64,000 bases of DNA from assembly GCA_934667275.1 (NCBI GenBank), contig CAKULK010000009.1, positions 42,630-106,629 on the forward strand. The letters are read 5' to 3'. This DNA is from an uncultured Bacteroidales bacterium. Its GTDB lineage: Bacteria; Bacteroidota; Bacteroidia; Bacteroidales; Paludibacteraceae. Below the pieces are notes generated by a model. The model had not been told where the DNA came from and ran no database searches. It worked only from the letters and a program-made list of their open reading frames with translations. A program made the translations under genes and the position numbers. Below are positions 6,838 through 14,201 of the stretch, piece by piece (the first letter of the stretch is position 1; the number at the start of each line of letters is the position of its first letter).

Positions 6838-8013
6838 CTATTCTATATTATTAGCAACTAACCAATCACTATCTGGTCTGATAACTAAACGTGCATTACT
6901 ATATGCCAACTCCAATGGGAGTATTGTTTGCCCTTGGTATGAGCCAGAACTTTTTTTCTCTATCACAAGTGCAATGTCTATCTTATCTTCATCAACAAGT
7001 GCAAGTGGTAATAGTAATGAAACTATATTTCTCGTGGGATAATACATCGGAATAGCAGTTTTAAAATTCCACTCAACACGTTTCATTGCTATTTTAAGAG
7101 CATCCTTTATGCGATTCTGTATTATGCGGAATGTTTTATCATCGTCTTCAATTGCTTTTGCAAAAGATTTATAATATGCTCTTCTCTCCATTTCTTCCAT
7201 TCCATCTGTATCACGTATTACAAAATTGTTTGGCTTATTTTCTATCAAAAAATTTATAGGTAACCTACTGACATTGTCTAAAATAATATGCTCCCAATCC
7301 ATATTGGGTTCAGATTGGCCATCATAAAAATAGTCACTAACGGAATCTGCATACTTTGCTCGTTCGGGAAGGGGATTAAAACAATCCACCAATGTTTTTC
7401 CTTCTCTTTTTTGCCCTGCGACGCAGAAATCAATAAAATACCACTCTTGCCCATTATTCTGAACTTTATTATTCTTTCCAAACAGGGCATAAATAGGGTC
7501 GTATAACTTATTAACAAGTCCAGTATTGAACGCAGCGTAGTTCGTGCTACACATCACTTTATTTTCTTTCATCAGCCGGACAAATGTATACTTAAGATAA
7601 TTTGACAGAATTGGATATGGATATGATGGATTTTGTCTTTCGTAATACCAACGTTCTTCTAATGCCAAGTTTTTTAATTTTGTGATAGCAGACTGGAAAT
7701 CTCCCATATAAGCCCACTGCATAAGATTGGGAGTATCATTATCACGAAAATTTTTACGTACATTAGAACGAGAAGTTGATTTCTTTTCTCTGACAGAGAA
7801 CACAGGAGGTACTGAATTGTCCGCTTTTAATTCAAAAACAGATTCCATATCAGGATCAAGAAACATATCTTTTAGTTTCAAAAATCCCATAGATTTGAAA
7901 TTTAAGCCCTCTTTAGCCAACTTATGTCCCACAAAAGCCAAATCAGACCATCCCGATTCTTTCTTGGATTCATTTACAATCTTTTTGATTGTTTCAATAA
8001 CAATTTGTTCCAT
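6838..8013 (-). CDS. LOTUS (OST-HTH) - DUF3825 protein
   Basis: The 391-residue protein has two parts. Residues 1-75 look like a LOTUS/OST-HTH winged helix (ESGWSDLAFVGHKLAKEGLNF followed by MGFLKLKDMF), a fold known to bind RNA, including G-rich RNA, in bacteria and eukaryotes. After a basic linker (KSTSRSNVRKNFR), residues 95-390 match my memory of DUF3825: AAFNTGLV, IYALFGKN, PLPERAKY, DWEHIILDN, KTAIPMYYPT, LLLPL, and the ending AYSNARLVIRPDSDWL. DUF3825 has no assigned activity. The protein is likely cytoplasmic and acts on nucleic acid. It has its own palindromic promoter (8043-8077) and intrinsic terminator (6771-6809). It is distantly related in its C-terminal half to the product of 8101-9621. 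Confidence 0.8.
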   Translation of the reverse strand: MEQIVIETIKKIVNESKKESGWSDLAFVGHKLAKEGLNFKSMGFLKLKDMFLDPDMESVFELKADNSVPPVFSVREKKSTSRSNVRKNFRDNDTPNLMQWAYMGDFQSAITKLKNLALEERWYYERQNPSYPYPILSNYLKYTFVRLMKENKVMCSTNYAAFNTGLVNKLYDPIYALFGKNNKVQNNGQEWYFIDFCVAGQKREGKTLVDCFNPLPERAKYADSVSDYFYDGQSEPNMDWEHIILDNVSRLPINFLIENKPNNFVIRDTDGMEEMERRAYYKSFAKAIEDDDKTFRIIQNRIKDALKIAMKRVEWNFKTAIPMYYPTRNIVSLLLPLALVDEDKIDIALVIEKKSSGSYQGQTILPLELAYSNARLVIRPDSDWLVANNIE

Positions 8014-8042
8014 AAATAATTATATTTAAAAGTTTAACGGTG

Positions 8043-8077
8043 CAAAATTACGGGTTAAGTGTGCAATCTTTTTGCAC
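8043..8077 (-). promoter_or_regulatory. Palindromic promoter C (WYL-cluster operator)
   Basis: Minus strand: GTGCAA-AAAGA-TTGCAC (8061-8077), 10 bp, TAATTTTG (8043-8050). The whole promoter from palindrome to -7 box is base-for-base the same as site D at 9651-9685, so one is probably a recent copy of the other. The start codon at 8013 follows after about 30 bp. Confidence 0.85.
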
Positions 8078-8100
8078 AATTGGTATTAGACAACAGTATT

Positions 8101-9621
8101 TTACTTGTCTTTCTTTATGGCGGTTCTCGCTAACCATGGTTCAGAAGGTTCTGCAATCAAACGAGCATCATTGTATGCCTGATTCATTTCCAATATTGTT
8201 TCAGGTTTATAGTAATGGAATATTTCTCCATTTTCTCTACGTTCTTCCATTGGGGTTAGTACTAATGCAAAATCGGGTTCTTTACAATAATACCCCTTTA
8301 AATATATAGGCATTAGCAACTGTATACTTTTTTTTGTTGGCTCATATTTTGGAATAATCACTTTATAGTTCCTTTTAGCAATACTTTCTGCCAATTCGAT
8401 TGCTTGAGTAAGTTTTTGCCCTTTTTCATGTGGAGCTAAATTTTGATACTCTTCTGGAAATCTAAAATCTCTATCTTCTAGAATATGCTCATCTTTTGCA
8501 ATGTCAAAATCAATCATCCATTCACTATGGTAGATGATTTCATCTATCGAATTAAAGAAATGAGGTTGGGCAGGTTCGCTATTGGAAGAAAAACCGTGTC
8601 GAACTAAATCAGCATGGCTCGGAGCAAGTTTGTATTCCTTGATGTATCGTTTGCTTTTGTCAAGGATTCCTAAAATACAAAAATCCTTTCCATATTTGTT
8701 CAACAAATTTGTGGAGTAATATATTTCTGTTCTGTCTACGTTATATATTATGGCATCATCTCGACCAAGTTCATCCTTTTCATAGAATAACCTATCCAAT
8801 TCGCACGCTAGATAAGATGCTAAAATAGGATGCAACCTACCCGATGTGTTATTCGAGTAATCCCAAGGTTCTGGTATTAACAAACTTTGCACCTCCGACA
8901 CAAATGCATTTAGTGCATCCATATTATCAAATAAAAATCGTCCCAATTGAGGAGTGGATTTAATTTTAAGTGCATACCTCATATCTGCTTCTGTCCCCCA
9001 TTCTATCCCATTCCATCTGTCTTTTCTTTTCACGAACCAACCTATAATAGGATTACTATGAGTGTCTAATAAGTTTGTTTTTATAACAGCAATAGCTGCC
9101 TTTTCTTTAGTTATAGTTTCTCCCGATTTTAATGTATTGTATCCATAACTATTGTAATATATTTCAGGAAAAACCAAGTAGTCACCATAGTGTTTCAGGT
9201 TTGGCTCAACACATATCTCAGCAAGACGCTTCCAACAATCTTCGTTGACACCTCCAATCGCATAGAGACGATCTCTGTTTCTAACCCAAACAGGTTTAGG
9301 TATAGTTTTCCAATTAATGCCCATAAAGTTAAGAGAGGTATCATATCTCCAATAATACCCATAAATAGTATCGCCTTCTTGAGTCTTGTAAGGAGTCTCA
9401 AAGCGCAATTCAAATGCGTCACATTTCTGAGATGGTTTTCCTTTTTTATCGAAGTATCTTATTTCCGGGAAGTCACTACTGACCCAACGATTAAGTTCTT
9501 CTACACTATCTATAGGGTGTTCTACATCTCCTATAAGACGGTTTAGGTTACTTAAGTTTGCATCTTGTATGCGACCTTGAATCCTTTCGTTAATTTTGAG
9601 ACTATTGTTATTTGTTTTCAT
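8101..9621 (-). CDS. Large protein with divergent DUF3825-like C-terminal domain
   Basis: 506 residues from ATG 9621 (MKTNNNSLKINE). A GTG further up at 9687 lies inside the palindromic operator and is rejected. The C-terminal half (about 260-500) keeps DUF3825 landmarks seen in the 391-residue neighbour: PEPWDYSN, HPILASYLACELDRLF, a YSTNLLN segment at the place of AFNTGLV, NYKVIIPKYEPT, IQLLMPIYL, ALVL and AYNDARLIAEPSEPWL. The N-terminal 250 residues (FELRFETPY, YYWRYDTS, GWFVKRKDRWNGIEW) are rich in aromatic strands and may be a second, degenerate copy or a different sensor domain. No membrane or signal segment. It is the first gene after the WYL regulator and probably works with the 391-residue protein. 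Confidence 0.65.
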   Translation of the reverse strand: MKTNNNSLKINERIQGRIQDANLSNLNRLIGDVEHPIDSVEELNRWVSSDFPEIRYFDKKGKPSQKCDAFELRFETPYKTQEGDTIYGYYWRYDTSLNFMGINWKTIPKPVWVRNRDRLYAIGGVNEDCWKRLAEICVEPNLKHYGDYLVFPEIYYNSYGYNTLKSGETITKEKAAIAVIKTNLLDTHSNPIIGWFVKRKDRWNGIEWGTEADMRYALKIKSTPQLGRFLFDNMDALNAFVSEVQSLLIPEPWDYSNNTSGRLHPILASYLACELDRLFYEKDELGRDDAIIYNVDRTEIYYSTNLLNKYGKDFCILGILDKSKRYIKEYKLAPSHADLVRHGFSSNSEPAQPHFFNSIDEIIYHSEWMIDFDIAKDEHILEDRDFRFPEEYQNLAPHEKGQKLTQAIELAESIAKRNYKVIIPKYEPTKKSIQLLMPIYLKGYYCKEPDFALVLTPMEERRENGEIFHYYKPETILEMNQAYNDARLIAEPSEPWLARTAIKKDK

Positions 9622-9650
9622 CTTCTTATTGTATTTTGAAGTTAACAATG

Positions 9651-9685
9651 CAAAATTACGGGTTAAGTGTGCAATCTTTTTGCAC
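9651..9685 (-). promoter_or_regulatory. Palindromic promoter D (WYL-cluster operator) inside the regulator's 3' end
   Basis: Minus strand: GTGCAA-AAAGA-TTGCAC (9669-9685), 10 bp, TAATTTTG (9651-9658). The palindrome overlaps the last ten codons of the WYL gene (which ends at 9656), so the regulator's C-terminus VQKDCTLNP is dictated by the operator. Drives 8101-9621. Confidence 0.85.
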
Positions 9686-10693
9686 ACTATACGATGATAG
9701 CATATTTTTTATTCTTTGAGATACCTCTTCCCGTACAGACACAGGAGAAAGTACTTCCACATCTGGACCAAAGGATAGTATTTGTTGGTAGAACTCTTTT
9801 GTCGGCTTTACCTTAATACTGATTTGGAATTTTTCCTTATCCACCATTCTTTGTGATGGGTGTAGTGGCTTGGAAACAACATAGGGGAAGCGATTCTTAC
9901 TAAATGCCAAAAGGATTGGTATTGCTTCACCGTCCATTTGAGTAACACCCATCAGGTCGGCAAAGTAGTCCTCCTCAAAATCAATATCTGTCGGGATATA
10001 AGTTTGTGTTGAAAGTTCAGTAGATTTGATTCTATCCAATGCAAAATTTGTGATTTTCCGTACTCCCTTATTCTCAGTTAGCCCCAATAGAAACCATCTG
10101 CCATTATACTGTTTGATATAGTAGGGATGTACAAGCCAAACGTGTTGTTCTTTTCCAAATGGCTGATACGTGATAGACAAGCACCGCTTGTTAATAATAG
10201 CGGCAAAAATAGGACTTAGATAATCCAAACCTTCTACATAGAGATTAGTATCAAAACTAATGACATTCTCTGTATCAGCCAACGTAAAACCATATTTCTG
10301 TTGCAACTCCTCTATTATATCTTCCATCTTGTCATATTGGGGCAATCCTTGAAACTGACGCAACATCAAAAGCATTGATTTCAATTGGTTGAGTTGCAAT
10401 TCATTCAAATCGTTCCGCCAAATACTAAATTTGGGGTCTGCGTAGCGATAATACCTCTTATGTCCAATTTTGCCCGGTTCTTCAAAAAGGACATTCCACT
10501 TGTCATTGCCTTCTATTTCTGCAATGTCTTTATAGATAGTACGCCTTGCTACATCGGGACAAGGAACACCTTCACGCTCCAATGCTTCCCTACATTTACT
10601 ACGTAGGTCTTCGATAAAATAATATCTGCTTCTGTCGGAAAAGCACCTGTCTAACACTTGAAGTCTTACTAATTTGTTTTTATCAATTGGCAT
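9656..10693 (-). CDS. WYL-domain transcriptional regulator
   Basis: The 345-residue protein has an N-terminal winged helix-turn-helix (residues 1-70, recognition part VARRTIYKDIAEIE), a linker helix, and a WYL domain at about 155-250 (ISFDTNLYVEG, LSITYQPFGK, HPYYIKQYNGRWFLLG) followed by the WCX C-terminal extension (PVSVREEVSQRIKNML). WYL regulators such as BrxR and CapW bind palindromes next to defence genes; others activate DNA-damage genes. Here five copies of one palindrome lie just downstream, in front of five promoters, which makes this protein the natural candidate to read them. Its own promoter is of the ordinary constitutive type with only half-sites nearby. Ligand unknown; WYL domains are thought to sense nucleic acid or nucleotide signals. 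Confidence 0.85.
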   Translation of the reverse strand: MPIDKNKLVRLQVLDRCFSDRSRYYFIEDLRSKCREALEREGVPCPDVARRTIYKDIAEIEGNDKWNVLFEEPGKIGHKRYYRYADPKFSIWRNDLNELQLNQLKSMLLMLRQFQGLPQYDKMEDIIEELQQKYGFTLADTENVISFDTNLYVEGLDYLSPIFAAIINKRCLSITYQPFGKEQHVWLVHPYYIKQYNGRWFLLGLTENKGVRKITNFALDRIKSTELSTQTYIPTDIDFEEDYFADLMGVTQMDGEAIPILLAFSKNRFPYVVSKPLHPSQRMVDKEKFQISIKVKPTKEFYQQILSFGPDVEVLSPVSVREEVSQRIKNMLSSYSVQKDCTLNP

Positions 10694-10815
10694 AGATTTA
10701 TGGTGTGTTTGTTATTAACATATACGCATTTCAAATACGCGGTCCTACCGCTCGTTGCTCATAGGCTATAAGGGTTGATTTATCAGTTTGCACGAAGTCT
10801 TTCAACTTTGTGCTG

Positions 10816-10847
10816 CAAAGATAATACATTTTGCACAAATATACAAG
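10816..10847 (-). promoter_or_regulatory. Promoter of the WYL regulator gene
   Basis: Minus strand: CTTG (10844-10847), 20 bp, TATCTTTG (10816-10823). This is a full Bacteroidota promoter, unlike those of the regulated genes. The spacer holds one GTGCAA half-site (10830-10835) and TTGCAC-like half-sites lie nearby, so weak autoregulation is possible. A 5-bp hairpin (GCGGT/ACCGC) at 10739-10751 lies in the roughly 115-nt leader. Confidence 0.65.
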
Positions 10848-10949
10848 AGTTATTTGCGATTTGGGAGTAAGTTTTATGCGCTGTTCAACTTGATTCAATC
10901 CTTGTACCATTTACCAATGGCACAACAATCGTAGAATGTTAAATATGCA

Positions 10950-11423
10950 TCATTCATAATCCTCGCCTTGTATTCCCAACGAGCCATGGTTCATAGCACG
11001 TGCAATATCCATTTGCAGTTCCTCATCGTAGTCTTGCTGTGCCATAAAACACTGCAAGATACGATGCAACAAGTCTTTATCTATGTTTGAGGCTGCTACA
11101 TGGTACACGATAGCCTCCATTTGCCGCATAAAAGTACAAGCCTGCCACGGGTAGCCGTTTTTGATAAGGAAATAAACACCCAAGGTTAAAGCCGTGCGTT
11201 TGTTTCCATCACTAAACAAATGTCCTGCACATACGCTATAGACGAGATAGGTTAGTTTATCAACAAACTCGGGATAGTACAAGTCGTTTTGTATAAAGTC
11301 TATCATTGAGCGTATGCCCGCTTCGTCACGTACCCCACCAAAGCCACCACCACTTTTGTCGATGGTTTTTGTATATACTTCCATGACCTCCTCATAGGAG
11401 ATGTATTGCATAGTCTCACTCAT
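10950..11423 (-). CDS. Doc/Fic family toxin (death-on-curing type)
   Basis: The 157-residue protein carries the Fic/Doc signature HLFSDGNKRTALT (His68 to Lys75), matching HxFxDGNKR of the Doc subclass, which phosphorylates elongation factor Tu rather than AMPylating it. The small size, all-helical plan and early GVRDEAGIRSMI segment also fit Doc. Its start overlaps the upstream RhuM-like gene by 8 bp, as expected for a co-translated toxin-antitoxin pair. No anti-toxin helix motif is visible in the toxin itself. The C-terminal tail (MNHGSLGIQGEDYE) is acidic. Phosphorylation of EF-Tu is inferred from the motif class only. Confidence 0.85.
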   Translation of the reverse strand: MSETMQYISYEEVMEVYTKTIDKSGGGFGGVRDEAGIRSMIDFIQNDLYYPEFVDKLTYLVYSVCAGHLFSDGNKRTALTLGVYFLIKNGYPWQACTFMRQMEAIVYHVAASNIDKDLLHRILQCFMAQQDYDEELQMDIARAMNHGSLGIQGEDYE

Positions 11424-12435
11424 TGTCCTCCGCTTGTTTTAGCCGTTGCAATACATCTTTGTTATCATCAAGTATTTTGTCGAAATCTACAGATTGCGCA
11501 CCGATGAAACGTTCGTATTCTTCGGGTGTTACGGCTTTCAAGTATTCTGCTATGTTTCCGTGATACGCATCACGGAAACTCAAGTCCCTTGATGCCATTT
11601 TTGTGCGTGCATCTGTGATGTATGGCTTTTGCATAGGGTGTTCTGCCAGACTACTGACAATTGTCTCTACATCCGCCATGGATAGTGGCTGCCGGCCGTT
11701 TTTCTCGTACTGCTCACGTATCGCTACACCGACACCATTCTCAAAAGAAGAGACTACCAGCAGAACTTCTGCATACAACGTATGGCGCACGTTGTCATTG
11801 GTATTTAGGCGGAGGATGTCTCTATACTCCTTCGCGTTTTCACGAAAAACCGCCTTGTATATCAGGTCAGTTACTTGTGCATACTTATACGTATAATGCC
11901 CGCTTACACATTGTCCTATTGCGGAAGTCAGTGTTTTACGGTAGTTTTCTTCTGCAATTGCGGCAGGCAGGTAATTTGCATCTCGTCGATTGATAAATTT
12001 AGTACCTCCTCCTGCTCGCTGGTTGATAATGGTGATGACAATATCCAATATGAGACTGCGAACTTCCTTTGCTCTCTCACTCTCTGTCAGTAGCATGCCT
12101 ATATTAAGGAAAGCGCGGAAACTGAATAGTCCGAGTTGAGTGGTTTTGCTCCCGACATTTATGACGGGAGCAAATTGTAACTTTAAGTCTTTCAGTGTTT
12201 TACCTTTACATAAAACATATCCGTTGTACTTTAATTCTGCTTCGTTTTCCTCTAAACACCGCTCTATGGTTCGCTCTTCTACTCCATAAAAATCCGCCAC
12301 CATTTTCTTGGTGAAACGGTATTCACCCTCAAAGAGCATACCTTCTACATTGAGAGCCTTTTGAGCCTCCTCTATGGCAAAACGATTATTGAGTACATTT
12401 TGTCGCTCTATGTTTGATATTGTCAAGTCATTCAT
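11416..12435 (-). CDS. RhuM-like DNA-binding protein, partner of the Doc toxin
   Basis: 339 residues of the RhuM / virulence-protein type that is commonly paired with Doc/Fic proteins in Bacteroidales. The N-terminal part has a helix-turn-helix (KKMVADFYGVEERTIERCLEE, shown here in parts) and a segment LGLFSFRAFLNIGMLLTES typical of the family. The middle (AIAEENYRKTLTSAIGQCV, YAQVTDLIYKAVF) is helical. The C-terminal 60 residues hold AYHGNIAEYLKAVTPEEYERF and could wrap the toxin. The gene precedes and overlaps the toxin gene by 8 bp. It probably represses the operon and neutralises the toxin. Promoter at 12566-12596; the leader contains a repeat also found at 62772. Confidence 0.7.
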   Translation of the reverse strand: MNDLTISNIERQNVLNNRFAIEEAQKALNVEGMLFEGEYRFTKKMVADFYGVEERTIERCLEENEAELKYNGYVLCKGKTLKDLKLQFAPVINVGSKTTQLGLFSFRAFLNIGMLLTESERAKEVRSLILDIVITIINQRAGGGTKFINRRDANYLPAAIAEENYRKTLTSAIGQCVSGHYTYKYAQVTDLIYKAVFRENAKEYRDILRLNTNDNVRHTLYAEVLLVVSSFENGVGVAIREQYEKNGRQPLSMADVETIVSSLAEHPMQKPYITDARTKMASRDLSFRDAYHGNIAEYLKAVTPEEYERFIGAQSVDFDKILDDNKDVLQRLKQAEDNE

Positions 12436-12481
12436 ATTAATCTGTTTTTTCTGTATAATCCTCGATATTGCTGCTATATGA

Positions 12482-12530
12482 TTATGCCATAGGCGGGATT
12501 GGTTTTAGTTGTTGATATTTTATCTTTTGC
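12482..12530 (-). repeat. 49-nt leader repeat, copy 1
   Basis: The block TTATGCCATAGGCGG...ATTTTATC.TTTGC (plus-strand reading) occurs again at 62772-62820 with about four changes. In both places it lies on the transcript just downstream of a consensus minus-strand promoter and well ahead of the first gene, so it is part of an untranslated leader. It includes the small palindrome GATA-AAA-TATC. Confidence 0.7.
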
Positions 12531-12565
12531 TCTGTTTGTGGAGTTGCCTCTGTGACTTTGCGCTG

Positions 12566-12596
12566 CAAAGTTAATACATTTGAATAGAATATGCAA
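12566..12596 (-). promoter_or_regulatory. Promoter of the RhuM-Doc operon
   Basis: Minus strand: TTG (12594-12596), 20 bp, TAACTTTG (12566-12573). The transcript would begin near 12559, giving a leader of about 125 nt that carries the 49-nt repeat. Confidence 0.65.
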
Positions 12597-12627
12597 TAGT
12601 TGTTGATAATTTGGCTACTTGTACTCT

Positions 12628-13899
12628 CTATGGTCGCAGGCAGCCGATAGGTACTACAAGCACACCATCTTCGCGTTGGTATGCATATTGCCCTGTGCCG
12701 GTCAAGACCATCATAAAAGACGGAGCGTACATCTTGTCGGTGTCTATCTTCTTGGCTAGCAGGGTTAGGTTCTTAGCCCCCTCTTCTATCAATGAGTTGC
12801 CGCCCAACTTAATTTCAATCAGCCCGTAATGCCCGTTGCGCAAGTGCAGGACACTATCGCACTCCAGACCATTGTTGTCGCGATAATGGTACACTGCGCC
12901 ATCCAAGGCTTCCGCATAGACGCGCAAGTCGCGTACCGCCAATGTCTCAAACAGCAAGCCTAACGTATTGAGGTCTTTTGCCAAGTCTTTCGGACCGATG
13001 CCCAATGCCGCCGTGGCAATGCTCGGGTCCACGAAATAGCGCGTGTCGGTGGTGCGGATAGCGGCTTTGCTGCGCAAGTTGGGGTTCCATGCTTCCATAT
13101 CCTCGATGACGAATATCTTGCGCAGCGCATTGAGATAGGACGTAATTGTCCCGTCGCTAAGCGGTTTGCCCTCATTGGCACTCAAATCGGCGGCAATGGT
13201 GCCATTGGTGGCTTGCGAGCCTTGGTGGCGGGCATAACTACGGAGCAGTTTGCGCGTATTGGTCTCACTTCTGTCTGTTGCGTCCACCTCTATGATGTCC
13301 CGTTTGGCAACAGCGTCAATGTAGTTGTACGCCTGCCGGAGTGCCGCCCGCTCCGATTTGCCGATACTCTTGGGCCAACCTCCACGGCAAATGAGGTAAC
13401 AAAGGTCATTAATCTTCAATTCATTGGCAGCCACAGCATCAAACTTTCCCTCAAACAGGTTGCCCAACGAAAGCAAGCCGTTGCTTTCACCAGACTCGTA
13501 CAACGACATCGGGCGCATGTGTACCCAACCGACACGCCCTGTACCCGTATGTCCCAACAGCGATTGATTGACAGGTTCTGCACTACCTGTCAGGACAAAC
13601 TGCCCGTCTTCGCCACGGCGATCCACAACAAAGCGGCAGGCATCCCAAATCTGCGGTGCTTTCTGCCATTCGTCAATGAGGCGGGGAGTGTTGCCTTGAA
13701 GCAGCACTTGGATGTTGGTTTCTGCCAAGCGGAGATAATTGCTCTTTTTCTCCGGATCGTCCATATAGATGACGCTTTTTGCTTGCTGTAAGGCGGTTGT
13801 CGTCTTGCCGCACCACTTGGCACCGTCTATCAGTACCACTCCTGCGGCTTCTAATTGCAGTTCAAGCAGTTCGTCGGCTATGCGTTTTTTGTATTCCAT
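12628..13899 (-). CDS. AAA-family ATPase with DUF4143 domain
   Basis: The 423-residue protein has a Walker A motif near residue 27 (GAKWCGKTTTA), Walker B RLIDEWQ with the helical start of the AAA_14 domain, and a C-terminal DUF4143 region that ends in a PDDEXK-like strand pattern (LECDSVLHLRNGHYGLIEIKLGG, quoted in parts: D...E.K). This architecture is very common in Bacteroidales and of unproven function; the nuclease-like C-terminus suggests DNA metabolism or defence. A second protein of the same type is encoded at 35292-36530. The gene has a consensus promoter at 13983-14014 and no co-directional partner within 190 bp. Confidence 0.85.
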   Translation of the reverse strand: MEYKKRIADELLELQLEAAGVVLIDGAKWCGKTTTALQQAKSVIYMDDPEKKSNYLRLAETNIQVLLQGNTPRLIDEWQKAPQIWDACRFVVDRRGEDGQFVLTGSAEPVNQSLLGHTGTGRVGWVHMRPMSLYESGESNGLLSLGNLFEGKFDAVAANELKINDLCYLICRGGWPKSIGKSERAALRQAYNYIDAVAKRDIIEVDATDRSETNTRKLLRSYARHQGSQATNGTIAADLSANEGKPLSDGTITSYLNALRKIFVIEDMEAWNPNLRSKAAIRTTDTRYFVDPSIATAALGIGPKDLAKDLNTLGLLFETLAVRDLRVYAEALDGAVYHYRDNNGLECDSVLHLRNGHYGLIEIKLGGNSLIEEGAKNLTLLAKKIDTDKMYAPSFMMVLTGTGQYAYQREDGVLVVPIGCLRP

Positions 13900-14201
13900 A
13901 TCGCGTTGCGGAGTTTGTAGGTTTTACGTTGTGAAGTTTGAAGATTTTTTGTTGTGGAGTTTGTAGATTTCTTATTCCACTGCAAAGATACGGATTTATT
14001 TGCAGATGGGCAAAACTATTTACGATTTATTCCTGCGTACTTTTCATAGTACCTATCCTACAACTTGTTTTCGGTTGCAAAGATATAGAAAATATGTCCA
14101 ATAGGTCGAATGGGACGAATAAGGCGAATAGGCAAATAAGGCGAACATGTCGAAGATTGCTAATAAGGAGAGAGAAGTTTGGTTCTGTTATTTAGTCTAT
14201 A
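13900..14201. other. Intergenic region with promoter and short degenerate repeats
   Basis: No gene seen. 13905-13971 holds about three copies of a 22-25 bp unit like GTTGTGGAGTTTGTAGATTT. 14099-14152 holds a run of degenerate units like GAATAAGGCGAATAGG. The promoter of the DUF4143 gene lies between them. Confidence 0.55.
13983..14014 (-). promoter_or_regulatory. Promoter of the DUF4143 ATPase gene
   Basis: Minus strand: TTTG (14011-14014), 20 bp, TATCTTTG (13983-13990); a full consensus match 84 bp upstream of the start codon at 13899. The leader contains the 13905-13971 repeats. Confidence 0.7.

Noticed and set aside
9621..9687. GTG start for the 506-residue protein
   Set aside because: It lies within the palindromic operator and before the expected transcript start.
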